DNA of 64,000 nt from NCBI RefSeq assembly GCF_000430725.1, contig NZ_AUMO01000056.1:1-64000 (forward strand), read 5' to 3'. A program made the translations under genes and the position numbers. The notes below the pieces were generated by a model, which was not told the origin of the DNA, made no database searches, and saw nothing but the letters and a program-made list of their open reading frames with translations. Source of the DNA: Azohydromonas australica DSM 1124. Its GTDB lineage: Bacteria; Pseudomonadota; Gammaproteobacteria; Burkholderiales; Burkholderiaceae_C. Shown here in pieces: positions 23,800 through 33,067 of this stretch (its first letter is position 1; every line of letters starts with the position of its first letter).

Positions 23800-25577
23800 T
23801 GTACATGCAGGACCGCCCCATGCGCATGCCCCGCCTTGCACGCCTGCCCGGCCCGGGCCGCAGTACCGTGCTGGCGGCGGCCCTGGCGGCTGCGCTGGCG
23901 GCGGACGCCCCCGCGGCACACGCCGCGCCGGCCGCTGCACCCCCTGCGGCGGCGCAGTGCACGCGCGTGGAGATCGCGCCGCCCGTGCACGTGAGCGCGG
24001 GCAAGTCCACCGTGATCCGGCCCGCCAGCCCGATCCGGCGCATCCTGCTGGGCAACGCCGAGGGCTCGCGCGCCGTGGCGCCGCGGCCGGCTGCGCCCGC
24101 GTCGGCGGCGGCCCCGGGCGCGGCCGCGGTGGGCGAGGAGCCGCAGCTGCGCCCGGGCGTGGCCGACATCGACGTGCTGCTGCTGGGCCCCACCGAGGTG
24201 TACGTGCTGGGCAAGGCGCTGGGCACGACCAACGTGGTGCTGCTGGAGCAGTCGGGGCGCTGCACGGCGGTGGACGTGATCGTGAGCATGGACACGGGCG
24301 CGCTGCAGGCGTTGCTGGCGCAACTGATGCCGCAGGAGAAGGAGGTGCGCGTGAGCGTGGCCTACGACTCCATCGTGCTGGCCGGCACCGTCAGCGACAG
24401 CGCCGCGCTGGCGCACGTGCTGGAGATCACCAACGCCTACGTGCGCGGCGCGGCCGTGGGCGGCGGCGGCAGCAGCGGCTCCAACGTGGCGGGCATCAAC
24501 CCGCGCATCGTCAACATGCTCGCCGTGGGCGCGCCGCAGCAGGTGATGCTGGAGGTCAAGGTGGCGGAGGTGTCCAAGTCGCTGATGGACCAGTTCGGCA
24601 TCGACTTCTCGCGTGCCTACGCCAGCGCCGATGGCTCGATGATCCGCTTCCTCTCGGGCATCTTCGGCGGCAGCAACGGCGCGATGGGCCAGCTCTCGGG
24701 CACCGGCGGCGCGGGCACGCCGTTGAGCTCGGTGGGCACGGTCATCGGCGGCAGCATTCCCGCGGCCATCGGCGTTGCCGGCAACGTGACGCAGGGCCTG
24801 TCCACGGTCAACGGCCAGGTCGTTCCCAACTACACGACCGGCTACGGCACCGTGCCGGCGCGCAACGTCACCAACCTCAGCATCAACGCGCAGAAGACCG
24901 ACGGGCTGGTCAAGATCCTGGCCGAACCCACCGTGATGGCCATCAGCGGCCAGAAGGGCAACTTCCTGGCCGGCGGCAAGATCTTCATCCCGGTGGCGGT
25001 GGACAACGGCAGCAACGGCCGCACCATCACGCTGGAGGAGAAGGAGTTCGGCGTCTCGGTGAACTTCCTGCCCACGGTGCTGGGCGGCGGGCGCGTCAAC
25101 CTGGAGGTGGCCACCGAGGTCTCGGAGCTCAACCGCGAGGGCGTGGGGCTCACGGTGCCGGGCACCAGCGGGCTGGCGGTGCTGCCGGCCTTCACCTCGC
25201 GCCGGGCCAAGACCACGGTGCAGCTGGCCGACGGCCAGAGCTTCGCCATCGGCGGGCTGATCAAGAACAACTTCACCACCAACCTGCGCGCCTTCCCCGT
25301 GCTGGGAGAGCTGCCGGTGATCGGGGCGCTGTTTCGCAGCACCTCGTTCCAGAACGACAAGTCGGAGCTGCTGTTCGTGATCACGCCGCGCCTGGTCAAG
25401 CCGCTGCCCGCGGGCTTTGCGCTGCCCACCGACAACGTCGCGCCGCCCAGCCGCGCGCAGCTGCACCTGATGGGGCGCATGGAAGGCACGCCACCGTCCG
25501 CCGAGGCAGCCGAAGCGGCCGAGGCACCCGCGCCCACGCCGGCCCCCGCGGGCGCCGGCGGCTTCCAGGTCAAGTAG
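23799..25577 (+). CDS. cpaC: Tad pilus secretin CpaC/RcpA
   Basis: A 592-residue outer-membrane secretin. The Arg-rich start and hydrophobic stretch (about 25-45) form the signal peptide. The pilus secretin N-terminal domain contains AGKSTVIRPASPIRRILLGN and a YVLGKALGTTNVVL strand, then a BON-like repeat (VRVSVAYDSIVLAGTVSD), a Gly/Ala-rich stretch, and the secretin domain with VLGELPVIGALFRS and ELLFVITPRLVKPL. It forms the pore through which the Flp pilus exits. The ATG at 23799 overlaps the cpaB stop; internal Met codons shortly after are possible starts. Confidence 0.93.
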   Translation: MYMQDRPMRMPRLARLPGPGRSTVLAAALAAALAADAPAAHAAPAAAPPAAAQCTRVEIAPPVHVSAGKSTVIRPASPIRRILLGNAEGSRAVAPRPAAPASAAAPGAAAVGEEPQLRPGVADIDVLLLGPTEVYVLGKALGTTNVVLLEQSGRCTAVDVIVSMDTGALQALLAQLMPQEKEVRVSVAYDSIVLAGTVSDSAALAHVLEITNAYVRGAAVGGGGSSGSNVAGINPRIVNMLAVGAPQQVMLEVKVAEVSKSLMDQFGIDFSRAYASADGSMIRFLSGIFGGSNGAMGQLSGTGGAGTPLSSVGTVIGGSIPAAIGVAGNVTQGLSTVNGQVVPNYTTGYGTVPARNVTNLSINAQKTDGLVKILAEPTVMAISGQKGNFLAGGKIFIPVAVDNGSNGRTITLEEKEFGVSVNFLPTVLGGGRVNLEVATEVSELNREGVGLTVPGTSGLAVLPAFTSRRAKTTVQLADGQSFAIGGLIKNNFTTNLRAFPVLGELPVIGALFRSTSFQNDKSELLFVITPRLVKPLPAGFALPTDNVAPPSRAQLHLMGRMEGTPPSAEAAEAAEAPAPTPAPAGAGGFQVK

Positions 25578-25589
25578 GAGGAGAACGCC

Positions 25590-25862
25590 ATGAAGACGAT
25601 GTCCCTGTCCATGGCCGCGGCGCTGCTGGCGCTGGGCGGCTGCGCCGCCACCACCCCGCAGTGGGAGGCCCGCTTCGGCGACAGCGTGCGCCAAGCCCGG
25701 GCGCAGCAGCTGGTGGACCCGGCGGCCGCCGGCCATTCGCCGCGGCCCGAGGGCCTGGACGGCAAGGCCGCCGCGGCCAACATGCGCGACTACGCCGACT
25801 ACTACGACTACGTGGAGCGCGGGCCCAAGTCGGAAGGGCGCAACCGCATCAACCCGCGCTGA
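25590..25862 (+). CDS. Small lipoprotein of the Tad locus
   Basis: A 90-residue protein with a lipoprotein signal (hydrophobic segment about 4-17, lipobox LGGC with Cys18). The mature part is polar, with RFGDSVRQARAQQL and a Tyr/Asp-rich MRDYADYYDYVERG motif, and no known domain. It lies in the slot where other Tad loci have rcpB/cpaD or tadD-type lipoproteins and could assist secretin assembly (pilotin-like), which is inference from position and lipidation. GGAGGAG precedes the ATG. Confidence 0.75.
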   Translation: MKTMSLSMAAALLALGGCAATTPQWEARFGDSVRQARAQQLVDPAAAGHSPRPEGLDGKAAAANMRDYADYYDYVERGPKSEGRNRINPR

Positions 25863-25877
25863 AGCTGGAGCACGCGC

Positions 25878-26423
25878 ATGCGCCGCCGCTGCCGCCGCAC
25901 ACCGCCGCGCCGCCACGCGCAGCAGGGCGTGGTGGTGGTCATGTTCGCGCTGTCGCTGGTGCTGCTCATGGGCTTCGCCGGGCTGGCGCTGGACGGCGCG
26001 CGGCTCTACGTCAACAAGACCGAGCTGCAGAACGCGGCTGACGCGTGCGCGCTGGCGGCGGCGCAGGAGCTGGCGTCCGGCGGGGCGAACTTCGTGCTCG
26101 CCCACGACGCCGGCATGCTCGCGGCCACGCGCAACTTCAGTGATTTCCAGCGCACGGCCGTGCCACAGCAGAGCGTGACGATCGAGTTCGCCGCCACGGC
26201 CACCAGCGCCGCCGTCTGGAGGCAGCTCGGCGCGGCACAGGCCACGGACCTGGTGGCGCGCTGCACGGTGGCGCCGTCAGCGCTGACACTGTGGTTCATG
26301 CCCGTGCTGGGCATTGCCGACGCCGCGGTGGGCGCGGTGGCCGCCGCCACGCGCGACATCTCGGGCAACAACTGCGCGCCGGGCCCCGGCCTGTGCGCAG
26401 ACGTGGCCAGCTTGGTGCAATGA
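25878..26423 (+). CDS. TadG-like protein with N-terminal Tad domain
   Basis: A 181-residue protein with a basic N-terminus, then QQGVVVVMFALSLVLLMGFAGLALDGARLYVNKTELQNAADACALAAAQEL, here cited in parts: the hydrophobic helix is residues 16-38 and the NKTELQNAADACALAAA stretch is the Tad/TadG hallmark. The remaining half is a small beta-rich part ending with Cys-containing sequence. It is shorter than classical TadG, lacking the vWA region. It is a pseudopilin-like component, thought to prime or stabilise the pilus. Overlaps or abuts tadE. Confidence 0.82.
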   Translation: MRRRCRRTPPRRHAQQGVVVVMFALSLVLLMGFAGLALDGARLYVNKTELQNAADACALAAAQELASGGANFVLAHDAGMLAATRNFSDFQRTAVPQQSVTIEFAATATSAAVWRQLGAAQATDLVARCTVAPSALTLWFMPVLGIADAAVGAVAAATRDISGNNCAPGPGLCADVASLVQ

Positions 26424-26434
26424 GGAGCCGCGCC

Positions 26435-26929
26435 GTGAATCCCCGTCCCGCCGCTCCGCGCCGCCCGGCACCGCGCCGTGGCCAGCAGGGCCTGGCCCTC
26501 GTGGAGCTGGCGCTGGTGCTCATGCCGCTGATGCTGCTGCTGGCCGCCACGGCCGACCTGGGGCGGGCCTTCTACACCTTCAACACCCTGGCGCAGGCCG
26601 CCCGCGGCGCGGCACGCTACCTGGCGCTGGTCGATGCGTCCGACGCGAACCGGCGCAACGAGGCGCGCAACCTGGTGCTGTACGGCAACACCGAGGGCAG
26701 CGGCTCGAAGCTGGTGGCGGACCTGGACCCGGACGACGTCGAGATCTGCGCGCCCAAGGTGGCGTCCTGCGCGGCCACCCATGCCGGCCAGCCCACCGCC
26801 GGCGTCGGCACGGTGGACCTGGTGTCGGTGCGCATCAGCGGCTACGCCTACACCTCGGTGTTCAGCGTGCTGCTGCCCGCCACGCTGGGCTTCAGCGACA
26901 TCCGCGTGACGATGAGGGCCCGGCCATGA
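26435..26929 (+). CDS. tadE: TadE-like pseudopilin 1
   Basis: A 164-residue protein with a basic leader (PRRPAPRRGQQG) followed by LALVELALVLMPLMLLLAATADLGRAFYTF, the TadE pattern: a hydrophobic helix with an early Glu. Cleavage after Gly by CpaA is likely. The periplasmic part has two Cys (in ICAPKVASC). The GTG at 26435 is chosen because GAGGAG lies seven bases before it; an ATG at 26420 overlapping the tadG stop is the alternative. Confidence 0.83.
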   Translation: MNPRPAAPRRPAPRRGQQGLALVELALVLMPLMLLLAATADLGRAFYTFNTLAQAARGAARYLALVDASDANRRNEARNLVLYGNTEGSGSKLVADLDPDDVEICAPKVASCAATHAGQPTAGVGTVDLVSVRISGYAYTSVFSVLLPATLGFSDIRVTMRARP

Positions 26930-27366
26930 GGCGCCTCCCGGCACGGCGCCAGCGCGGCGCGATGGCGGTGGATTTCGCCCTGACCGTGTCCGTGCTGCTC
27001 ATGGCGCTCATCGGCGCCATGGAGGTGGGACGGCTGCTGTGGACCTGGAACGCCGCCGCCGAGGCCACGCGGCTGGGCGCGCGGCTGGCGGCCGTGTGCA
27101 CCCGCGACGACGCCGACATCAAGACGCGCATGCGCGAGCGGCTGCCCGCGCTGACCAACGACCAGATCGTGCTCGACTACATCAACCCCGGCGGCGTGGG
27201 CGCGTGCAACGACACCAACTGCCGCCTGGTGCACGTGGAGCTGCAGGGCTTCCGCCACGAGCTGCTGGTGCCGCTGCCCACGGCGCTGGGGAGCATCGAG
27301 ATCCCGGCCAGCGTCACGCTGCCGCGCGAGGTCTTCAACAGCGCCAACCAGCCGGCGTGCTCTTGA
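26926..27366 (+). CDS. TadE/TadF-like pseudopilin 2
   Basis: A 146-residue protein starting RRLPARRQRG then AMAVDFALTVSVLLMALIGAMEVGRLLWTWNAAAEATRLGARLA in two parts; the leader ends in Gly and the helix carries an early acidic residue (Asp rather than Glu), as in TadF-type pseudopilins. A Cys pair (GACNDTNC) occurs in the periplasmic half. Its ATG overlaps the tadE stop. It probably acts with tadE and tadG in pilus initiation. Confidence 0.8.
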   Translation: MRRLPARRQRGAMAVDFALTVSVLLMALIGAMEVGRLLWTWNAAAEATRLGARLAAVCTRDDADIKTRMRERLPALTNDQIVLDYINPGGVGACNDTNCRLVHVELQGFRHELLVPLPTALGSIEIPASVTLPREVFNSANQPACS

Positions 27367-27388
27367 CCCCCTTTCCTCAGGACCCGCC

Positions 27389-28561
27389 ATGAGAATCAAG
27401 CTCATCTCCCCCGACGCCCAGCGCGCCGAGCAGCTTGCCCGGCTGCTGGCCGAGGCCGACCCGAGCCTGGAAGTGCAGTGCGGCATCGCGCCGCCGCAGG
27501 CGCTGGCGCAGTCGCTGCAGGGCAGCCGGGCCGCGATGGTGCTGGTGGACGGCGTGGAGGCGCCGGCGCTGCCGGCCATCGCCCGCTTCACGGCCGAGCA
27601 TCCGCAGGTCGAGACGCTGGTGCTCTCGGCCGACCAGTCGCCCGGCTTCCTGCTGCAGGCCATGCAGGCCGGCGTGCGCGAGGTGCTGCCCGGCAGCGCC
27701 GATGCCGCGGCGCTGCGCGCGGCGGTGCAGCGCGCGGCGCGCCGCCATGCCCCGCCGGTGCAGCGCAACGGCCAGGTGGCGGCCTTCATCGGCTGCCGCG
27801 GCGGCAACGGCACCAGCGTGCTGGCGGCCAACCTGGCCAGCCGCCTCGCGGCCAGCGGCACGCGGCGCGTGGCGCTGATCGACCTGGACCTGCACGGCGG
27901 CAACGCGCTGCTGCTGCTGAGCAGCCAGAACGCGGCCAGCGACGTGGCGGAGGTGGCGCGCAACGTGCAGCGGCTGGACGCGGAGCTGCTGCGCTCGGCC
28001 ATGGTGCCGCTCACCGAGACGCTGCACGTGCTGCCCGCGCCCGAGGACATCGCACAAGCGCTGGAGGTCAAGGCCGAGCACGTGCAGGCCATCGTGCGCC
28101 AGGCGCGGCAGATGTTCGACGTGGTGGTGCTGGACCTGGGCGCGCGCATCGACGCGCTGAGCCTGCCCGCGCTGGACCAGGCCACGCAGGTGTTCCCGGT
28201 GCTGCAGCTGTACCTGCCGCAGCTGCGCGACGCGCGGCGCATGCGCGCCACGCTGCAGTCGCTGGAGGTGCCGCAGAGCAAGCTGTGCTGGATCGTCAAC
28301 CGCTTCCACAAGCACAGCGAGCTGCCGCTGCAGTCGCTGACGCAGGTGCTGGGCGGCGACCCGGTGCACACCATCCCCAACCACCACGCCAGCGTGAGCG
28401 CGGCGGTGAACCAGGGCCAGCCGCTGGCGGCCAACAGTCCCGTGGCGCGCGCGCTCGACGAGCTGGCACCGCGGCTGGCGCCGCCCCAGGCCCAGCAGGC
28501 GCAGTCACCCGCCGCGCCGCGCCGCGAAGGCTGGTTCTCGCAGCTCTTCGCCCGGGCCTGA
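27389..28561 (+). CDS. tadZ: TadZ/CpaE, MinD/ParA-like localisation protein with degenerate Walker A
   Basis: A 390-residue cytoplasmic protein. Residues 1-120 form an atypical receiver-like domain (AAMVLVDG, LVLSAD), and residues about 125-380 a ParA/MinD-like ATPase domain (GQVAAFIGCRGGNGTSVLAANLA, RRVALIDLDLHGG, FDVVVLDLGARID). In the deviant Walker A both expected lysines are missing: Arg137 sits at the signature-Lys position and Thr142 at the P-loop Lys position. TadZ proteins mark the pole or site of pilus assembly; members with a degenerate site still fold and dimerise, so a structural role is plausible. AGGACC precedes the ATG. Confidence 0.88.
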   Translation: MRIKLISPDAQRAEQLARLLAEADPSLEVQCGIAPPQALAQSLQGSRAAMVLVDGVEAPALPAIARFTAEHPQVETLVLSADQSPGFLLQAMQAGVREVLPGSADAAALRAAVQRAARRHAPPVQRNGQVAAFIGCRGGNGTSVLAANLASRLAASGTRRVALIDLDLHGGNALLLLSSQNAASDVAEVARNVQRLDAELLRSAMVPLTETLHVLPAPEDIAQALEVKAEHVQAIVRQARQMFDVVVLDLGARIDALSLPALDQATQVFPVLQLYLPQLRDARRMRATLQSLEVPQSKLCWIVNRFHKHSELPLQSLTQVLGGDPVHTIPNHHASVSAAVNQGQPLAANSPVARALDELAPRLAPPQAQQAQSPAAPRREGWFSQLFARA

Positions 28562-28572
28562 AGGAGAACGCC

Positions 28573-29934
28573 ATGAACCTGCGCCAGCAACTCGTGACCC
28601 AGCCCGGCGGCGGCGATGGCGGCGCCGCCTCGTCCGCGCCCGAGGCCGCCGAGCGCGACCTGCACGCCTACCAGCGCATGAAGTCGCGGGTGCACCAGCG
28701 GCTGCTGGAGCGGCTGGACCTGCATGCGCTCGAAGGCATGGCCCCGGAGCGGCTGCGCCAGGAGCTGGGCGGGCTGGTGGAGCGGCTGCTGGGGGAGGAG
28801 AACCTGGTGCTCAACGCCGCCGAGCGCCGAACGCTCGTGCGCGACATCCAGGACGAGATGGTGGGCCTGGGGCCGCTGGAGCCGCTGCTGGCCGACGCCA
28901 CCGTCTCCGACATCCTGATCAACGGCCCGCGCCAGGTGTGGGTGGAGCGCCGCGGCAAGCTCAACCTGACCGACGTGGTGTTCGCCGACGACGACCACCT
29001 GATGAAGATCGTGGACAAGATCGTCTCGCGCGTGGGACGGCGCGTGGACGAGTCCTGCCCCATGGCCGACGCGCGGCTGCCCGACGGCTCGCGCGTGAAC
29101 GTCATCATCCCGCCGCTGGCGCTGGACGGGGCGCAGGTGTCGATCCGGCGCTTCGCGGTGGTGCCGCTGGGCATGAACGAGCTGGTCGAGAACCGCTCGC
29201 TCACGCCGGGCATGGGGCAGCTGCTGCAAGCGCTGGCGCGCGCGCGGATCAACCTGCTGGTGTCCGGCGGCACGGGCAGCGGCAAGACCACGCTGCTCAA
29301 CATCCTCTCGGGCTACATCGACGAGGGCGAGCGCATCGTCACCATCGAGGACGCAGCCGAGCTGCAGCTGCGCCAGACGCACGTGGTGCGGCTGGAGACG
29401 CGCCCGCCCAACATCGAGGGCCGCGGCGAGATCACGCAGCGCGAGCTGCTGCGAAACGCGCTGCGCATGCGCCCGGACCGCATCATCCTGGGCGAGGTGC
29501 GCGGCGCCGAGGCGCTGGACATGCTGCAGGCGATGAACACGGGCCACGAGGGCTCGATGACCACCGTGCACGCCAACACGCCGCGCGACGCGCTGGCGCG
29601 GCTGGAGAACATGCTGGCCATGGGGGGCTTCAACGCGCCCACGCGCGTGGCGCGGGCGCAGATCGCCTCGGCCATCGGCGTGGTGGTGCAGACCAACCGC
29701 CTCAGCGACGGGCAGCGCAAGCTCACCAGCATCGCCGAGGTCACCGGCATGGAAGGCGAGATGATCACGATGCAGGAGATCTTCACCTTCAAGCAGACCG
29801 GCGTGCGCGAGGACGGCGGCGTCAAGGGCCACTTCCAGGCTTGCGGCGTGCGCCCGCGCTTCATGGAGCAGCTCAAGGCGCGCGGGCTGGCGCTGCCCGA
29901 GGGGCTGTTCGAGCCCGGCGTGCGCTGGGAGTGA
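28573..29934 (+). CDS. tadA: TadA/CpaF pilus assembly ATPase
   Basis: A 453-residue secretion ATPase. The N-terminal helical part ([20 protein letters not shown]) is followed by a domain with [20 protein letters not shown], then the RecA-like core: Walker [14 protein letters not shown] (about residues 232-244), the Asp box IEDAAELQL, Walker [10 protein letters not shown] and the His box [12 protein letters not shown]. All key residues are present. It powers Flp pilus assembly (and perhaps retraction) at the inner membrane with TadB and TadC. Twelve bases separate it from tadZ. Confidence 0.95.
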   Translation: MNLRQQLVTQPGGGDGGAASSAPEAAERDLHAYQRMKSRVHQRLLERLDLHALEGMAPERLRQELGGLVERLLGEENLVLNAAERRTLVRDIQDEMVGLGPLEPLLADATVSDILINGPRQVWVERRGKLNLTDVVFADDDHLMKIVDKIVSRVGRRVDESCPMADARLPDGSRVNVIIPPLALDGAQVSIRRFAVVPLGMNELVENRSLTPGMGQLLQALARARINLLVSGGTGSGKTTLLNILSGYIDEGERIVTIEDAAELQLRQTHVVRLETRPPNIEGRGEITQRELLRNALRMRPDRIILGEVRGAEALDMLQAMNTGHEGSMTTVHANTPRDALARLENMLAMGGFNAPTRVARAQIASAIGVVVQTNRLSDGQRKLTSIAEVTGMEGEMITMQEIFTFKQTGVREDGGVKGHFQACGVRPRFMEQLKARGLALPEGLFEPGVRWE

Positions 29935-29941
29935 GGCGGCC

Positions 29942-30916
29942 ATGGACGCGAGCTACCTGCTCTTCGGCGTGCTGCTGTTCGTGGCCGTCGTGCTGGGCCT
30001 GGAAGGCCTGTACCAGCTGTGGAGCTCGCGCCACAGCGGCGAGGCCAAGCGCCTGGCGGCGCGGCTGCGCTACCTCGAAGGCACGCCGGCATCGGACCCC
30101 GAGGCGCAGGCGCGGCGCCAGGCCGAGCAGCGCTGGAAGTGGATCGAGACGGAGCTGCTGGCGCCGCTGTCGGTGGGCCAGCGGCTGCTGGGCTACGTGC
30201 GCAGCGCCGGCACCGGGCAAAGCGCAGGCGAGCTGCTGCTGCTGAGCGGGCTGCTGGCCGGCGCGGGGACGCTGGCGGCGCTGCTGCTGGGCGGGCCTGC
30301 GCCGGCGGTGGGCGGCGCGGGCGTGCTGGGCATGGCCGCGCCGTGGCTGTGGCTGTCGCAGCGGCGTGCGCAGCGCCTGCGCCGCCTGGAGCAGCAGCTG
30401 CCGCTGGCGCTGGACCTCATGGGGCGCGCGCTGCGCGCGGGCCACGCGCTGCCCACGGCGCTGCGGATGGTGGGCGAGGAGGCCTCGGACCCGATCGCGC
30501 GCGAGTTCCGCCAGCTCAGCGAGGAGCTCAACTTCGGCATGGGGCTGTCCGAGGCGCTGACGCGGCTGGCGCAGCGCGTGCCGCTGGAGGATGCGCGCTA
30601 CTTCATCATCGCCGTGCTGATCCAGCGCGAGACCGGCGGCAACCTCGCGGAGCTGCTGGACAACATCGCGGCCATCGTGCGCGCGCGGCTCAAGCTGCTG
30701 GGGCAGGTGCGCACGCTCTCGGCCGAGGGGCGGATGTCGGCGTGGATCCTGGGCCTGCTGCCCTTCGTGATGGGCTTCCTGCTGAACATGCTCAACCCGA
30801 AGTTCATGCAGGTGCTGTGGACCGACCCGGCCGGCGTGCAGTTGGTGAGCGTGGCGCTGGGCGTCATGGCGCTGGGCGTGGCGTGGATGCGCAAGATCAT
30901 CCGCATCCGGATCTGA
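29942..30916 (+). CDS. tadB: TadB inner-membrane platform protein
   Basis: A 324-residue integral membrane protein of the type II secretion GspF superfamily. One N-terminal helix (about 5-22), a cytoplasmic stretch, two helices (about 95-135), the T2SSF domain with [25 protein letters not shown] and [21 protein letters not shown], and two C-terminal helices. Works with TadC as the platform on which TadA acts. Starts eight bases after tadA. Confidence 0.93.
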   Translation: MDASYLLFGVLLFVAVVLGLEGLYQLWSSRHSGEAKRLAARLRYLEGTPASDPEAQARRQAEQRWKWIETELLAPLSVGQRLLGYVRSAGTGQSAGELLLLSGLLAGAGTLAALLLGGPAPAVGGAGVLGMAAPWLWLSQRRAQRLRRLEQQLPLALDLMGRALRAGHALPTALRMVGEEASDPIAREFRQLSEELNFGMGLSEALTRLAQRVPLEDARYFIIAVLIQRETGGNLAELLDNIAAIVRARLKLLGQVRTLSAEGRMSAWILGLLPFVMGFLLNMLNPKFMQVLWTDPAGVQLVSVALGVMALGVAWMRKIIRIRI

Positions 30917-30928
30917 GGGAGGGTGGAC

Positions 30929-31879
30929 ATGAGTACGGCGGAGCTGGGGATCCTGGGTCTGGTGTTCGTGGCCTCGGTGGCCCTGGTGCTGCTGCTGGGA
31001 CAGCTCACCACCCGCGGCGCCACCAAGGAGCGCACGCGGCGCCTGGTGGCGGGCGACACGGGCGGGGACGCGGCGGCGCCCCGGCGGCGGCCCTGGGTCG
31101 AGCTGCTGGCGCGCGGCACGCAGCCGCTGGCGCGCTTCGCCGAGTCCGACACCGGCGCGCAGTCCTCGGCGCTGCGCCGGCGGCTGCTGCACGCGGGGCT
31201 GCGCCATTCGCAGGCGCTCACGGCCTACCTGGGCACCAAGACGCTGCTGGCGCTGGCGCTGCCGCTGCTGGTGTTCCTGGCGCAACTGTTGACGCCGCAG
31301 CCGCTGCAGGGCCAATCACTGCTGCTGGCGATGCTGCTGGCCGCGGCGCTGGGCTACTACCTGCCCAACGTGGTGCTGTCGCGGATGGTGGCCCTGCGCC
31401 AGCGCGAGATCTTCGAGAGCTTCCCCGACGCGCTGGACCTCATCACGGTGTGCGTGGAAGCCGGGCTGGGCGTGGAGGCGGCGCTGGGACGCGTGGCCGA
31501 GGACGTGCAGCACCGCAGCCGCGTGCTCAGCACCGAGCTGCAGCTCGTGGGGCTGGAGCTGCGCGCGGGCGCGCCGCGCGAGCACGCGCTGCACAACCTG
31601 GCGCTGCGCACCGGCGTGGAAGAGGTGGACAGCTTCGTGGCCATGCTCATCCAGGCCGAGCGCTTCGGCACCAGCATCGCGCAGGCGCTGCGCGTGCACG
31701 CGGACATGCTGCGCACGCGGCGGCGCCAGCGCGCGGAGGAGGAGGCGGCCAAGATCACGCTCAAGCTGCTGCTGCCGCTGATCTTCTGCATCTTCCCGGC
31801 GCTGCTGCTGGTGCTGCTGGGGCCGGCGGCGATCAGCATCCACCGCATACTGCTGCCGGCACTGAGCGCGGGAAACTGA
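30929..31879 (+). CDS. tadC: TadC inner-membrane platform protein
   Basis: A 316-residue GspF-like membrane protein. N-terminal helix (about 5-25), a polar region with RGATKERTRRLVAG, two helices (about 85-140), the T2SSF domain with FPDALDLITVCVEAGLGVEAAL and MLIQAERFGTSIAQALRVHADMLR, and the typical end EEEAAKITLKLLLPLIFCIFPALLLVLLGPA. The ATG at 30929 with GAGGGAGGG in front is preferred over a GTG six bases upstream. Partner of TadB. Confidence 0.93.
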   Translation: MSTAELGILGLVFVASVALVLLLGQLTTRGATKERTRRLVAGDTGGDAAAPRRRPWVELLARGTQPLARFAESDTGAQSSALRRRLLHAGLRHSQALTAYLGTKTLLALALPLLVFLAQLLTPQPLQGQSLLLAMLLAAALGYYLPNVVLSRMVALRQREIFESFPDALDLITVCVEAGLGVEAALGRVAEDVQHRSRVLSTELQLVGLELRAGAPREHALHNLALRTGVEEVDSFVAMLIQAERFGTSIAQALRVHADMLRTRRRQRAEEEAAKITLKLLLPLIFCIFPALLLVLLGPAAISIHRILLPALSAGN

Positions 31880-31883
31880 ACCC

Positions 31884-33014
31884 ATGTTGAACACGCAACC
31901 TCTTGCGGCCCCTACCACCTGGTGCGCGGCGCTGCTGCTGGCGCTGGGCGGCTGCGCCACCCGCACCGAAAGCCTGCCCTGGCGCATCGAGCCGGTGCAG
32001 ACGGTGACGCACGGGCTGGGGGGATCGGCCGAGGGCTACTACGTGGTGGGCCGCCAGATCGAGCTGGGCTCGCGCGACTGGCTGCGCGCCGCCGACGCCT
32101 ACCGCCAGGCGCTCAAGCTCGACCCCGGCCACGTGGATGCGCGCAACGCGCTGGCCGTGGCGCTGGCGCGGCTGGGGCTGATGCCCGACGCGGAGGCGCA
32201 GCTGCGCATGGCGCTGCAGGCCGCGCCGCAGCGCGCCGACCTGCACAGCAACCTGGGCTACCTGCTGCTGCTCGCCGGGCGGTCCAAGGAAGCGCAAGAG
32301 GCACTGCACGCCGCGCTGGCGCTGAACCCGCGCGACGGCGTGGCGCAGGCCAATCTCGAACTCGCTCAGGGACGCGTTGCGGCGTCCACCGTGCCCGGCT
32401 CCGGGACGGTGGACGCCGCAGCGACTGCCAGGGAGGCAGCGGCGACGAAGTCGGCTGCGGTGGAGGTCCCGTCCGCCGCAGCACCAACACAGGAAGCCCC
32501 GGCCCCCGCGGCAGCGCTGCGGGTGCTCGACGGCGCCACGCTGGCGCCGCTGGCCACAGCGGCGCCCACGCCCGGCCTCGCGCCTGCGGCGCCTATGGCC
32601 GCCCCGGCCCTGGACGGCGCAGGCGCGGCCCGGCCGCCTGCCGTCACCACGACGAGCCCGCAGGAGGCGGCGGCGCCCTCCCCGTCCGCGCCGCCGGGCG
32701 CGTTCACGCTGGAGCTGAGCAACGGCATGGGCCGCCGCGGCGCGGCGGTGGCGCTGCGCCAGCAGTTCCAGCAGCAGGGCTTCAAGGTGCACTACACGAG
32801 CAACCAGCCGCCCTACCGGCAGCCCTACACCGTGGTGCTGTACCGGCCGGGCCAGGAGGCCGCCGCGCGGCAGGTCTCGCGCGCGCTGCCGCTGTCGGCA
32901 CCGCTGCAGACCGACGCCGGCCAGCGTGCGGGCGTGCGCGTGCTCATCGGGCGCGACTGGCCGGCGGAGGCCGCCGGCGTGCGCGTGGCCGCGGCCGGCG
33001 GCACCACGGAATAA
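31884..33014 (+). CDS. tadD: TadD-like TPR lipoprotein with a LytR_C-type C-terminal domain
   Basis: A 376-residue protein. Lipoprotein signal with lipobox LGGC (about residue 24), then two to three TPR units (RAADAYRQALKLDPGHVDARNALAVALARLG, cited in parts, and LHSNLGYLLLLAGRSKEAQEAL), a Pro/Ala-rich linker of about 120 residues, and a C-terminal domain (about 270-365) reading LELSNGMGRRGAAVALRQQF and YTVVLYRPG, the pattern of LytR_C domains. TadD helps the secretin reach the outer membrane; the LytR_C part might bind cell wall. Last gene of the Tad cluster. Confidence 0.85.
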   Translation: MLNTQPLAAPTTWCAALLLALGGCATRTESLPWRIEPVQTVTHGLGGSAEGYYVVGRQIELGSRDWLRAADAYRQALKLDPGHVDARNALAVALARLGLMPDAEAQLRMALQAAPQRADLHSNLGYLLLLAGRSKEAQEALHAALALNPRDGVAQANLELAQGRVAASTVPGSGTVDAAATAREAAATKSAAVEVPSAAAPTQEAPAPAAALRVLDGATLAPLATAAPTPGLAPAAPMAAPALDGAGAARPPAVTTTSPQEAAAPSPSAPPGAFTLELSNGMGRRGAAVALRQQFQQQGFKVHYTSNQPPYRQPYTVVLYRPGQEAAARQVSRALPLSAPLQTDAGQRAGVRVLIGRDWPAEAAGVRVAAAGGTTE

Positions 33015-33067
33015 AGCGGCGGCGCCGCGCGTACACGGCCTGTCCCGTTCACCACAGGAGAGGACCG

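Noticed and set aside
23331-26105. 924-codon minus-strand frame across cpaB-cpaC
   Set aside because: Composition is His/Arg/Gln-rich shadow of secretin genes.
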